The notes under the pieces are model-generated. The model saw nothing but the letters and a program-made list of their open reading frames with translations. It did not search any database and had not been told where the DNA came from. From NCBI RefSeq assembly GCF_021018895.1, contig NC_079376.1, forward strand, positions 25,196,001 through 25,260,000: a DNA stretch of 64,000 nucleotides, written 5' to 3'. The DNA comes from Seriola aureovittata (lineage: Eukaryota > Chordata > Actinopteri > Carangiformes > Carangidae). The position numbers and the translations under genes were made by a program. This document shows, in pieces, positions 42,720-55,039 of this stretch (the stretch's first letter is position 1; the number at the start of each line of letters is the position of its first letter).

Positions 42720-43030
42720 TGATTAGGTCTGATTTGTAAGTGGCCAAATCCCCTGCCCCTGTTGTATTTACACACAGCTTTGTTTGGGCTCTTGTGCGCC
42801 GGCCATTATTTAAAAGCATCCTAAAAAAGAGGATGAAAGTGTGCATGAAGCCAAAAGCTAATTAGGAAGTTAATTTGCGTAATGAACTTGGTAAACTCCA
42901 AAGTAGACACACTCGGGTCATAATTGCTTTGATTTGGCTTCCGATTTCCAGGAAGGATAAATGTTACAAATGGCAGATAATTTGTGTCTCTCTCATGTTG
43001 CTACTCGCGACTCCAAAGTATACATAATTG
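42720..43030. promoter_or_regulatory. candidate conserved non-coding element
   Basis: The block is non-repetitive and rich in homeodomain-like words (AGCTAATTAGGAAGTTAATT, TTGCGTAATGAAC, TCATAATTGCTTTGATTTGG). It stands out from the surrounding repeat debris. Conservation cannot be tested here. Confidence 0.35.
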
Positions 43031-43377
43031 GTTGCAACAGAACACCAAATTATTTCATTGTACATACTTAATCACCACATGGGGAAATTAGTTGAGTTTA
43101 TTTGGGAAACATTGTGACGCAAGCTGCTGCAATTTAACTGCACCATCTGTGAGTCCTAGGTGCAAACACAACATGGAGAGTTTCCTGAAGGTGAAATACA
43201 CAGATTTAAGTAAACATGATAATACAATATTCTCATACTCTGATAGCCTTATGTCATTTGAAACATGCAGCAAATATTTTTTTTTTCTATCTTAGTAATA
43301 ATAATATATAATAATAATAATTTATTATTTATTATTATTATTACTAGCATACACACGGCAGTAAAGTTGAACTTTAT

Positions 43378-43590
43378 CCATGCTGGAGACAGTCAGAGCT
43401 GGAGGCATATTGTTTTATTGAGGTCAAAAACGTGCTTTTGGCCTTGTGAACGCAATATCTCTGTAACACCTTGAAGGAGCTGCTTCAGATTTGGCACCAA
43501 CATTCACTTGGACTCAGGGATGAACTGATTAGATTGTGGTGGTCAAAGGTCAAGGTCAGTGTGACCTCACAAAACCCTTTGTTGTCATTA
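43378..43590 (+). repeat. nuclear-receptor-motif repeat, copy B, with perfect ERE
   Basis: Same family as 28490-28690 and 45310-45690. TGGTCA-A-AGGTCA (DR1) lies at 43540-43552. TCAAGGTCA, the extended half-site of ERR/SF-1 factors, lies at 43550-43558. AGGTCA-GTG-TGACCT at 43553-43567 is a perfect consensus oestrogen response element. The three overlap within 28 bases. Confidence 0.75.
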
Positions 43591-44579
43591 TGATTATTTA
43601 ACTGCTCTTGATGTGTTTATTTATCTTCTCTGGTATTACAACTTTATTTAGCTGAATGACATTCAATATCATGTTACTGAAGCCTCATGTGAAGCCCATG
43701 ACGTCCACATGGGAAGTTTTTTTTATCAAAGAATAGTTAAAAACAACTAAAAGTCTTAGGTTTTGTTTTCCCTTGGTGTGACACTAAATTCTAGTTTTTT
43801 AAAATTCAACAACTCCTTCAACTACAGAATTATGGATAATTATGCAAATTTGTCTCAGTAACAGCCAATGACAGATTACCTAGCAAGGTCATTAACTAAC
43901 ACAAAAGACTGAAACATCCTTTTTAGAAAATAAAATTGAAATGTCTTTAAAAATGAAGCCATTATATCCTTTTTAAAAAATCTAATCACATATCTTAATG
44001 AATATAGTTTGTGTATCAATAGTATTCACTCTCAGGAGAATATTATCTCAGGAACAGACTGAGTGACTGAGTGACTGCCCAAAGTACTTGGCACAGCTGA
44101 CACGAGGTTTAAGTTTTAATAACACTAGTGGATAATGCCTCTCACTGTGTCTTTAATGCAATAGCTAACATTTCTGTCCTTTAGTGTGACTCATATACAA
44201 GCACCAAAGTAATTTGTTTTCGCTCAAAATATCTTACATAACAGTTCCGTACTGACAATTAGGTGAGATATAATCATCGCTCATCCTAAATTGCTATAAT
44301 TCCCAACAGTTTTAAATGGATGGATGACAGCAAAGTTTGAGTCACATATAATGAAAAAAGTTCAACAAGTGATGGGGAAAAATAGTATTTCATAATTTAA
44401 TAATATATACATAACAGTATAAGACAAAAAGTGTCTCTCATGCTGTTTGTATATTATATAAGATTTCCTTACTATTTTTATATCACACCATAGAATATAA
44501 AGGTTCTAGGGGGAATGGCACAGTTCAGTGAAAATGTTTTTACTGCATATTTTTTAACTGCAAAATTGCAGACACAATC

Positions 44580-44760
44580 CTGTGGTCGGTCCGTTTGCTT
44601 TTAGACCTCTAACAATCCTCAGCTTGGAAGTGGATTAAGACCCTCATTTTCGGGTGGTCTCTCTCCAGTTGTTTAGTAAGCACCGGTTTGATTGACGGCC
44701 TTCACGCCAGCTGAAATGAGCTAAGCCAACCAGACAAAAGCACCAGGTTTCAGAAACACA
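44580..44760. promoter_or_regulatory. candidate conserved non-coding element
   Basis: A non-repetitive stretch of balanced composition includes TCCTCAGCTTGGAAGTGG, GTAAGCACCGGTTTGATTGA and GAAATGAGCTAAGCCAACC. It has no open frame of note. The call rests only on appearance. Confidence 0.25.
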
Positions 44761-45309
44761 GGATGTCAGTACCCTTTGTGCAAGAACTGACGAGAGAGAG
44801 AGAGTCTTGATGATGGAAGGTTGACACAGGAGTTTTCAGGTGGGCACTTGATGTTTCGTTAATGAGCCCACGGCCTCTTGAGGGCTCGACAGAGACTTCT
44901 GGCGTCCCAGAAACACCCCCCCTTCGTGTTGTCCTGGCCTGCTACTAGGACAACTAAAGAAGTAGGATTTAACCAGGACTGTGATGCTATATGGAAGAAG
45001 CCGAAGGCAAACCACAAGAGTTCAGGGGGCACTGAACCAAAAGCATTGGTGAGGTCCAGAAAGACTACATGTAGGTCCCTTTTCTGCCTGGATCTGGTGC
45101 CACAACATGCTGGAATGTTCTAAGCACGCAGAGTGTGTGTGTGAGTGTGTGGATATACTCATTTCGTCACAGATATTCGGCCATCCTCTGTGAAATGATG
45201 CTGAAGAAAAATTCACCCTCCACATTTAGTAAGCAGATTGGTTGGGCCACGTTGGGTCAGAGTGTGTTGTCTGTAAGTGATCCTCCAGGTCTTCTTTGTT
45301 GCTTTCAGA

Positions 45310-45690
45310 GCTCCATTTTTAAGCCTCCATGCTGGCGACAGTCAGAGCCGGAGGCATTGTGTTTTCAGGATATCCGCCCCATTCTCCTGAACATGATGTC
45401 TCAGTCACACCATGAGGAAACTTCTTAGAATTTGCCACAAACATTTATTTGGACTCAAGGATGAACTGATTAGAAACAGGTTGTCCAAGGTCAAAGTTCA
45501 AGGTCACTGTGACTTCACAAAACACGTTTTTGGCCATAACTCATAAATTCATTCACTAATTATGACTCAATTTAACTCAAATGTCTATAAGGATAAATGA
45601 TGAAGTGATGACATTTTATATCCAAAAGGCCAAAAAATCAACCTCCCTATGACATCATAATGTTCTACTAAAACACGTCTGGTCATTATT
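45310..45690 (+). repeat. nuclear-receptor-motif repeat, copy C
   Basis: It shares CATGCTGGCGACAGTCAGAG, GGATGAACTGATTAG and TGTCCAAGGTCAAAGTTCAA with copies A and B. The palindrome AGGTCA-CTG-TGACTT at 45501-45515 differs from a consensus oestrogen response element at one base of the second half. Confidence 0.65.
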
Positions 45691-46059
45691 CAGTGCTCTA
45701 ACTCAAGAAGAAGGTGATTGTAGTTTTCCTTTGCGAGGAGACTTTTTAGAAACTTGAAGGGATCTTTATAGAACCATGTTCTTTCTTCCTTCTGCCTTTA
45801 AGATGATGCCAATCGGGGTTTAATGTCAAGTTTTCCACCCCAGAGTCTCCTAAATTGTCTCCTTTCTCGACGAGGCACTCGATCTCCTGTCAGGGTCAGG
45901 TCAGCGTTCATTGTTTCCCAACGGTTTCTTGTCAGTGGCACCACTTTCCGGTCCAGTGTGTGTTGCCGTGAAGTCAGTTGATGAATCTTCTTCCACTCCA
46001 CTCTAGGGAGATTTTTTTTTTTGTCATCTTTTCGTAGCTACAGTGGGTTTTTCCAACAG

Positions 46060-46217
46060 GCTGCAGATCCTGGGAAACTACAGGCATGGAGAGGTCACCC
46101 ATGACTGTCCGACTGGGTCAGCTGTCTCTGCATGCCACCGTAAGGACTTTCCCCTGTCATCAGCTGATCTCTCTCAGCTGTGAAGACGTCAATACTCTAC
46201 TGGAAGAGGGCAAGAGG
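46060..46217 (+). CDS. possible isolated coding exon, unrecognised
   Basis: After a good acceptor (TTTTTCCAACAG) an ATG at 46086 with a strong context (AGGCATGG) opens 44 codons. They begin MERSPMTVRLGQLSLHATVR and end CEDVNTLLEEGKR, then a GTAGGA donor in phase 0. The peptide composition looks coding. I recognise no family and find no partner exon within the window, so it may be a chance frame or the start of a gene beyond my recognition. Confidence 0.25.
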
Positions 46218-46849
46218 GTAGGATTGAGAAATGTTTAGTACTTGAAGATGCAAAGGTTTTTGAATGCATCTGTCTCATACCTGGTCTGACGGAAGTCAGT
46301 GTACATTAGGTGTCGTACTGAAACATTAGCACCGCAAGTGTAGACACAGTCTGGTGAGCAACATAAGGCCATGGACTCATATTACAGTATAGGCTGGAGA
46401 TGTAAACAACACTGTAGCAGAGAACGAAAGAATCATCCAGGAACATTTGAAAAATATTAGCTGAATGCTTTTGGAGTGAACTTGAATGCAGTGTTCGGCC
46501 ATAAACCCCAGTGAGTCAGTCATTTTTATCACCTAAATGGAGCATGTTTGATGTTCAGTCACTGTCAACACAGTACAATACTGTACAACACTCTGAGTTC
46601 ATTTTACACCTGTTCCAGCTCAAGAATCAAAAGTTTTTATAATGGCTTATAAACATCTAACTTTTAAAAAACACCAAAGATACTGTAATTTGCCTTTTAT
46701 TGGTCTTGTGTTGCTCTGTATGTCCAGCAGGGGGAAGCCTAACCACTCCTTCAATTTGTAATGGAACATTGTGTCTTATAGTATCTCTTACTTAAATACA
46801 ATGTATGAGTGGTGGGAAGTAACTAATTACATTTACTCAAGGTGTACAC

Positions 46850-47045
46850 ACACATGGAGAGAATTTGGATCATGTGTCTAATTAGATTTTTTATTAACCC
46901 AAAGCAGAAAGCACACTGAACAGGAGAGGATCCCAAGTGCTGGAGACTGTGGGAGCCAGGACGCCAATCACTGGCATATGTTTTGGGAAGGTCTGGTAAA
47001 GAGACATTTCTGGACAAAGGTCCAGAGATAGGTTGGACGCCTATT
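46850..47045 (+). pseudogene. L1-type LINE C-terminal remnant
   Basis: Across a frameshift the strand reads DPKCWRLWEPG and then HWHMFWEGLVKRHFWTKV. Together these resemble the zinc-knuckle tail (CW-C...H-HMFW-C...FW-V) that closes the ORF2 of L1/Tx1-like LINEs. It is short, shifted and dead. Confidence 0.5.
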
Positions 47046-48659
47046 TGTGTATGTAGGTATCTATATATATATATATATTCTGGTTGCCTTTTTTTCTGTC
47101 TTTAAATTTAGTTACTGGATTGTCTCCCAACAAGTTAATGCACACATGGGTTAAGTTCATCCATTTTTCGGACTGCAAGTTGTTATGGTAAATTCTATTG
47201 GATACATTTTGTTTAAAAAGAAAAAAAAAGGAAAATGATGTTGGGAAAGGAAGGGTTGTTGGCCATGCTGAAAATATACACACACATAAAATCATTTAAA
47301 TATTTCATGGAGTAAATCAGTAAAATAGTCAAAACTGCAGCACAGCTGTGTGTCAGTGCTGTAAGTCCAAAGCATATTTACACATTTAGGAGCCTTTAGC
47401 TTTGGAGGCAGGATGCTCCAGGTCATAGATGACCTTTGACCTTTGAGTTACACTCCTATCTGGGCTGCATGTTTGGATGTGGTCTGGTTTGAGCTTAAAC
47501 AGGTCTGATGTGTGTGTCGTGTCTGTATTTCACCAGTAGGTGTCAGTCTTAGATCATCTATGAGCTTCAGGAGCGCGTCACTCAGTGAGAAGGTGACGAT
47601 GGTGGATCTCTGTGTTCTTCTTCTTCAGATGGTAAATGATCTTGTTGTTGGTTTTTATTAAATGGATGTACAACATGTTCCAGCCACTCTGAACTTGTGA
47701 ATGAACAAAGGGCAAATGTAAATTGTGTAATGTTAAAGTTGGAGTTTCTTCAGTCATGATATCCATGCTCATGAAGACAACCCAGTACTTATATCTATAC
47801 CATACACTATTACATCACTGCACTGCATGAGACAAACAGAGAGCCTTATTCATCCCTGTACATCCTATGTGTCCTGAAAGAGAAACTCAGGGGCAGCCTA
47901 GGTCACCTCGCCAACTTTCCACATGCAGGTCATCAAACAGCTGTGGAGTGTCCTCTGTGTCTCTGTCACGTCTGACAACATAACTCTGATGATGTCATCA
48001 GGGTTACCTCACAGAGAGGAGGTGGAGGTGTCTTACAAAACGAGGCCATTGCTTGTCGAAAGAACAATCTTCTATTTGTTAAATGAGTTGGACCTTCGGT
48101 CATGTCACATGATCTTCTTAAGCAGTTTGTCCACTTGTGCTTGAGTTGTGGACATTCGAATTTGCATTTTTTTTCTGTGCACTTGATTCATTCTAGGGAA
48201 AGAAGAGAACAAGATATCTCAGCTTTCTTTTTTTTTTTTTTTAATTGAAGTTCTCTTTTGTAAGTCTCCCAACTTTTTGGAAGTGCAATACTAACTTGCT
48301 GAAGTATCCATTTAAATAGCTGAATTTATGCATATTTATCTTTATATGTATAAATTATACTTTATGTGTCTGGAGAGGTGGAACGGTCTGTGTGATGTAA
48401 AATTTTGTCATTTACATGGGTCTACATGGACATCCAAGAGCAGCTTCAAATTCATGGCAGCATGAACTGAAACTATGCGCCGGACATGTGTGAAAATGTT
48501 CACCTATGCAGCCGCCCAGGGGAGTGTAAACAGGATGCTGTGGCTTTTTTCAGTCTATCTGGCCTTTCACATCTTTACTCAACAGACTGAACCCTTGGTG
48601 TTTGTCTTATTCCTCCATTCAATTCCAAAATGATCTCAGTAACTACGTAGAAATATTAT

Positions 48660-48810
48660 ATTATCTGTTGTTGTTATTTATCAACAGACTGACTTGTTGG
48701 CAGGACGGAAAGAAAATGTGACGTCACCAGTGAGAAGCTTTAACATGTGGCGGATGATGTGTTCCTCCATCATAACTAATACGAGCCATCAGCTGCTGTA
48801 AGCCATGTAT
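48660..48810. promoter_or_regulatory. candidate conserved non-coding element
   Basis: A unique-looking block contains AATGTGACGTCACCAG, a full palindromic CRE (TGACGTCA), and TCATAACTAATACGAGCCAT. The CRE word is seen directly; the regulatory role is inference. Confidence 0.3.
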
Positions 48811-48901
48811 GTCTTAGTGTGTGGCAGCATCTGGACTGAATCCACTCTCACTGATGCTGGTCACTGTTCCCTAACACCCCTTAATTCATGGGGGGATCAC
48901 A

Positions 48902-48938
<37 letters not shown>

Positions 48939-49129
48939 AGAACTGACAAACAAACATTCACAGCCTGGCTGATGGACAGACACACATACAAACACACCTA
49001 AACTACAATGTCATACCCAAATAGACAAGACAGAATGACACACATCAAACTGCTGGTGTAAGTGGTGAGCCACCCACCCACTCCACTCACACTCCTAATC
49101 CACCCCAACCCAAAAAAAAAAAAAAAAAA

Positions 49130-49440
49130 AACCTGCCACCAGCCTCGTTCTGAGCACTCGGAGAGGGAAAATGTGTTTTGTTGCTAAGGAACAGTTTGCC
49201 TCGTGTCTCAGCAGGGGGTCTCCTTCTGAATATCATTATGTCTCCCTCGATTGGGGAGGACGACACATTTTTCTTTTCTGCCAATATTTATCTTCGGTTC
49301 TACTCGCTCTCCAGAGGCCCACGAAAACGTTTTCATTGATTAAAGGCGGAAGGCAGACTCCACCGCCAGACACCTCACCTCTTTTAATGTAAATTTATCA
49401 AAACGGCTGCACAGAGCCGTGGCAGGTGTCAAGGTTAGCA
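49130..49440. promoter_or_regulatory. candidate conserved non-coding element
   Basis: A unique-looking stretch of balanced base composition includes TATTTATCTTCGGTTCTACT, CGTTTTCATTGATTAAAGGC and TAATGTAAATTTATCAAAAC. It follows a poly(A) run and lacks a convincing open frame. Confidence 0.3.
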
Positions 49441-51703
49441 GCAGCAGTGTTTTGCTTTTCTTTAGGCAGAAGCCTGAAGAGAGAAAAAGGATGGTTATTA
49501 GGATAAAATGAATGTATGGCTGTTTGAGAGCCTTCACCTGAAAATACACTGCTGCTACAACACAGAGCTGCAAAGAATCAAAATGCTCAAAACTCATTTA
49601 TATATTTATACATGCATATTGTGCCCCTTGTTTTTTTTTTCATATAGTCTATATTCGTGTACACTTTTGCACCTTTTAAAACTATGCTGAATTAGCTATT
49701 AGCAGCTCCTGTCTGCAGTGTATCACGGATGTACAGACCTCTATCACTGGATCACTGTGATACTGAAGAAAAATTCAAAACATGAGAATTTTCCCAGGCT
49801 AGTTCTCTTGTTATATAATATAATATAGTTTTTTTCTGTGATCTCTAAGAGCATTAACAGATGTTTGTTCAGGATGGACATCAGAGATAATGACATCCTC
49901 AGGAAGTGGAAGTCACACCAATGCACCGTGCATTGCACTTGCATGGTGCAGAAAAACACACCCTGTGAGTTTAATATAAACTTGAATAATGAAGTAAACT
50001 GTAACTACTATTAAAACTTTTTTTTTTTTTTTTTTTTTTTTAAACACATGGGTTGTTCTAAAAGACAGCGCCTGTAAATTGGATAATATTGCAAAACCCG
50101 CTCAGACAAACATTTGCAATTCACAAACAAATCTGCACTTTATCAAATCCCCACAAAACAAACACACAACAAATTAAGCAAAGTTACATTTCTGGTGTTG
50201 ATGACAATTTGACGAATCTCACTCATTTGGCTGAAATCTGCTCAGTTCTGGTCACAACTTCAGTAAATGTCAACAAACAGTTGGTGTCTCAACACTGTGG
50301 AATCATTTCTGCTAATTCACTTTCATAGTGACATCATAATAATAATAATTTAACTGTCCACATCTATAAACTGACTGTGACCACCAGTACGTACAGAATG
50401 TTTAAAAGGGTTAAAATAAGCTGTGATAAAGAAGCAGACTGTACAGACTGGAGTGGGCTACACATTTTCAACGTGGGGCTTTTGGGGCCCCTGAAATTTT
50501 CTCTGAAGTTATTATAAAAATGAGTAACAAACACTATAAAAAATATGAAAAATAAAAACAACTTTATTTAAAGAAAATTGAAACTGAAACTGCATTGTGT
50601 GTTTACAAAACTAACTCAAATAAACTAAAATTACAGAGAAAATGTCTTTATTTTTTTGTCTCTGTCAGTTTATTTCATACATCAGCCTGTAGTATACTGG
50701 GGGGGAGGGGGGGCCTTTCTCAGATGGAGCAGTATCTTACAGCTGATTGGCTCTCAGTTTACGACCAGTGCATGTGTGTGCATGCAAGTGTCCACAACAT
50801 TTACTGTGTTAATGATGTCAGGTATTTTATAGTTAATTAACAGAGCTGCAGCTGGACAGTCCAGTTCACTGATGAGCTCAAGCTGAGTCGGTTGGATTCA
50901 GAGTTTTTGTTTTTTTTGCTTCGACCTGCGTCTCACCTCAGAAACACAACTACACACATTTACACTTCAGGCTGCACACTACATTTCATGTTTTTTTTTG
51001 TTGTTGTGTACAGATTAATTTTCTTCTGGTTAATGACACTAACACACTGATTTGTTGATTTTTTTATTACACAATATTTTTTCAGACCTTCTTGAATCTT
51101 GCCCCTGACAAATCCCACACATTACAAAAAAACCTAAAACTAAAACTGACACTGAAACTAATAAAAACTAAACTAAAACTCAGCATTTTCAAAAAATAAA
51201 ACTCAACCAAATGAGCAAACCTGCTTTAAAACCTAATTAAAACTAAACTGAAATTGAACAAAAAGTCGAAACAAAATAAAGATAAAAACGTATTCTTGAG
51301 CATTAAATGACAATATAATCTCAACTCCAAGGTCCTCTCACTAGCTTTGTCAGAGCTTTCCACCAAATATCACAGTCTTCATCAGTGAGCAGAACTGACT
51401 GTGTGTCATCATGTGACCTGAGGGTGGAACATCGGTCTTGTAATAAACAGCTGGTTGTTCATGTGGTCTAGATTGTAACTCCCGTCTCCATTATTTTACT
51501 AGAACTAAAAATGAAACCTATGAATTCTAATAAAATGAAAAGTGAGATTCATGTGACAACATAAACGCACCTACACATGTAGACATACATTGAACAATAC
51601 ACCCTGAAATACATCATCACTTGATGTGTCATATCTTCCAGTTGTGTGACTTCCTCCCCCTCCGTCACTACCTGTCGAGACCTGTGAACTCGGTCGGTGT
51701 TAG

Positions 51704-52165
51704 ATGAACAGAGCCGGAGTCAGAGCCGCGCTGACACTCGCTCACAGCTTCGCGTTCGGCAGCGGCTCCACAGCCTTTGTGAATGAGCCAGATTTGGATT
51801 TCATTGGGAGTATACGTGGAGCTTTAACTCGCCTGTCGTCTGTTTCCCAAAAGTTGGCACAGCCACAAGAGCCCTACAGAAGCTCGCTCCCACCCCACCC
51901 AGCCCTCCTCCTCCTCTTCCTCCTCCTCCTCCTCCTCTACGCTCCCTATTTCCACAGTAATGTGTCATTCCAACAAGCAGGCCAAGTGGAGAGAGGAAGA
52001 GGAGCAGTCTGCTTCCTCTTCTCCACTAATGAGTACCAGAAGCTTCTTGGCTTTTATCAAAGGAGAACGTCTGCAGCAGCCAGTCAGTCATCTCTGTCCA
52101 CACTTACTCTGACCAGAGTGGAAGTGGATATTCATGGTCCCCAGAGGATATCTCCAAATGATTGA
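51704..52165 (+). other. 153-codon open frame, uncertain
   Basis: The frame begins MNRAGVRAALTLAHSFAFGS in CpG-richer sequence than its surroundings. Its middle is a Leu run produced by a CTC/CCT repeat, which mimics a membrane segment. No family is recognised and no splice partner is seen. The CpG-rich start could be a first exon or promoter. The ORF alone is weak evidence. Confidence 0.2.
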
Positions 52166-52600
52166 ATGAACCTTTGACCTTTCTTCAAGTATCACATTTA
52201 GGTCAAATCGTCAACTAGATCACCACTGTTCATGAAATTTCCTGTAGACATTCAGGTTCTCCATGATTTGACCCTTTATAGAGCAAAATTTCACAATGCA
52301 GTGACAATCAATCCTTCTTTTTCTTCTGCAGAGGAAGATTCCCTCTGACGTCGGTGATCTCCTGACTTGTACTTTGGGCCATCATGAGTTGTTAGTTCAG
52401 AGTGTCTATATGTTTCCACAGCTATCAGATGGACTGTCATGAAGTTTAGTTCAGACATTCATGTTCCCCTCAGGATGAATTATAACAGCTTTGATCCTCA
52501 GACTTTTCATCCAGCGCTATCATCACCTCAAAAGCTGGACTTAGTGCTCAGTTGCTAATTAGCAAATGTTAGAACGCTAACACGCTAAACTAAGGTGGTG
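52150..52600. repeat. TTAGCATGCTAAC-type interspersed repeat, long copy
   Basis: The block contains GACATTCATGTTCCCCTCAG, GATGAATTATAACAGCTTTG and the terminal GCTAATTAGCAAATGTTAG with CTAACACGCTAAAC. The related copy at 55040-55240 shows the same order (CTGCAGGATGAATTGCAACA, then ATTAGCATGCTAACATG). Confidence 0.65.
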
Positions 52601-52639
52601 AAGTGGTTAACAAAGGCAACTCAGTGAGGTTTCCTCTGT

Positions 52640-53400
52640 CAACAGCTGAGTTTCCATCGCAAATTTTGTACAAAATAGAAGCGATGTTTTTAGAAAAGTC
52701 GACAAAATACAGTTGTCGAATGTTCTGTGTTTCCATTGAGTGATGTTATGTGGATAAAACTGGTTTTCTCCTCTAACAATATAATCCCAATTAAACATGG
52801 CGGCCGATTTCCAGCATCTGCTAATTGTTGGGACAACTGCATCCACCACTACAGCCGTTGTAATATTTAATTCAAGGCGACGACGGCATCTGGTGCACGT
52901 AGTGACGAAAGGCAAACCTCTCATCTCTGGCAGTGACCACGTATCAGGGATTTTTTGGGAGATAATAGTCGGCAATGTCTTTGGATGTCATGTGACTATT
53001 TATTTGTATAGCACCAATTCACAACACGTTATCTCAAGGCACTTTCCAAACAGAGCAGGTGTAGACCTTCTTTTTATAATATTATTTACAGAGACCCAAC
53101 AATTCCCACCAAGAGAAGCGCTAGGCGACAGTGACAAGGAAAGACTTCCTTTTAAGAGGCAGAAACCTCGAGAAGAACCGAACTCAGGATGGGCGGGGCC
53201 ACCTGACTCGACCGGTTGGACTTGAATGTGGAAAAAGTGTTTCCATTTCAATTTTGAGAAATACTGCTTTGTCTGATAGTCTCGCCTCAGCTCATGCGAA
53301 CGTAGAATTTTTATGGGACATTTGAGTTTTTTGGAAAAGTGTTTCCATTACTCTGTTCTTACATTTTTGAGTTTGCAATTTCAAATTGCACAGTAAACAG
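52640..53400. mobile_element. nested non-autonomous repeats
   Basis: An outer element has repeated GTGTTTCCATT words near both ends. A separate common percomorph repeat is inserted at about 52985-53222 (TTTGTATAGCACCAATTCAC ... CCTCGAGAAGAACCGAACTC ... CTCGACCGGTTGGA). No active coding region is seen. The plus frame at 52797 is probably chance. Confidence 0.55.
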
Positions 53401-54537
53401 GTTAATGCAAATGCAGCTAGTGTTAAGCGTAAGTCATTGCATAATTTAAGTAAGCATTGAGCTCACACTCAAATACACATTAATGGTGTTTCTTACTTAC
53501 TACTTAAGTCAGTTGTAAAATAGCTGGGCAGTGTAGACGCCGATTAAAGTCTATCTGTGGTGCCAGGCATCAGATCAGTGGACTGAACAATGCAGCTGAA
53601 AGGCGTCTGGTGTAGACTGGTGTATTACTGGTGTCCAGGGCTCTGGAAGCTCTGGAGGTCCTGGTGCTCCAGTTTGGCACTTCTCTCTTCAAGGCTTAGA
53701 TGGACATGAAACTCTCCTGGTTGAATCATCAGCACAGAAGATGGACAACCATGTTGGAAAATATCTGGTCCTTTGATAAAATAAAAGTCAGACGCTAAGC
53801 CTATGTAGTAGGTAACTACAACTCCCATGGTGCATGTGTTTTAGTCTAAAACATCCAGCCACAACGTTCAGAATAGGTGTTATAGCCATTCGCCTCTGAC
53901 AAAGCAAAGACAGAGTAGAAATCATTAGAGGTGATGGTGTCATTAAATCATCCACAAAGCAGAGCCACATTTTGTCTTTGCTGCAGATTATTATTGAGCA
54001 CATGAAAGCTTTGGTGATGGCAAAATACACCAGTTTTCAGTCCATGTAACATGAGCTGAGCATCAGAAAAGGTTTGGGTTTAAGGTTCAGGTTAAATTAA
54101 ACTTCAGGTTGTAATGTTAAATGTTGAGAGCAGTCAGGGTGAAGTTGTAAATGAATCTAGAAGCGAGGACGGAGCTGTGAGTTTAGAAAACGTAACGTAA
54201 TAAATCAAAGGTCCTCACTGGTGGCCAAAGACAAATGATTGTGTGTGGAGTGGCGGGGGGACCAGAGGAGACGCAGAGAGCACCCAGAGGACGCTGCGAG
54301 GGGCGGATCGGCCCCCACCGGGCCCGGGCCTCAGGACGGATGGATGGAGGGATTGTGTTGACAAGAGGGAAAGATGATGAGGAGGAGGAGGGAGGGGAGG
54401 CAGCCACACATTCAGCAGGGAAGCTGCGAGCGTCGGCCAGAAACTCATCAAACCGGTGGAAACACCTCCAACAGCCCAGCAACAGCAGGACGCGCATGTG
54501 TGTGAGGTGGATGCTCATGTTTTTAGAGAGCCAGCAG

Positions 54538-54595
54538 TGTGTGTGTGTGTGCGTGTGTGTGCGTGCGTGTGTGTCTGTGCGTGTGTGTGTGTGTT
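54538..54595. repeat. (GT)n with GC interruptions
   Basis: GT repeat with GCGT variants. Confidence 0.9.
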
Positions 54596-54639
54596 AGCTC
54601 GGAAAAGTTGGGGATGTTTTGTGGGTGATGGATGGGAGC

Positions 54640-54800
54640 ATTGAGGGAGGCTTCGTTCAACCATTGTTCATTTGTAAAGTACACAACTGTCCTGCCTAAT
54701 TGCTCAGCCATAATGTCAGACTGCGATGAGTGATTACAGCCAGCGCTGACCTATTCTTTACATCAGTGCTCAGGAAAACTTCACCTTATCATCCCCCAGA
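54640..54800. promoter_or_regulatory. candidate conserved non-coding element
   Basis: A unique block includes AACCATTGTTCATTTGTAAA (SOX-like ATTGTT), CCTAATTGCTCAGCCATAAT and GCGATGAGTGATTACAGCC. Its texture is like vertebrate enhancer cores. There is no open frame. Conservation is untested. Confidence 0.35.
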
Positions 54801-55039
54801 GCGACAGAGCAAGAGACAACACACTGTGTTCATACTTCAACAGTGTACAAACACTTTTTTATTCACAGAATCTGAACAATAGCATTGGACCTGTGGAAAC
54901 TCCTCCACATCCATCTGTGTTCTTTCATGGCTTTTTGTGAGTGTTTTGTAACGTTGTTTCACAGCATTAAAATTACAACACATCTGGGTGTATATGAGTG
55001 CATAGCCTATTCATTCATTCATTCGTTCATTCATTCATT

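Noticed and set aside
45798..46001. Minus-strand frame of 67 codons with charged residues.
   Set aside because: No acceptor, donor or family support; composition alone is not enough.
52797..53225. A 142-codon frame beginning MAADFQHLLIVG.
   Set aside because: It runs through a nested repeat inserted at about 52985, so it is chance read-through of non-coding repeats.
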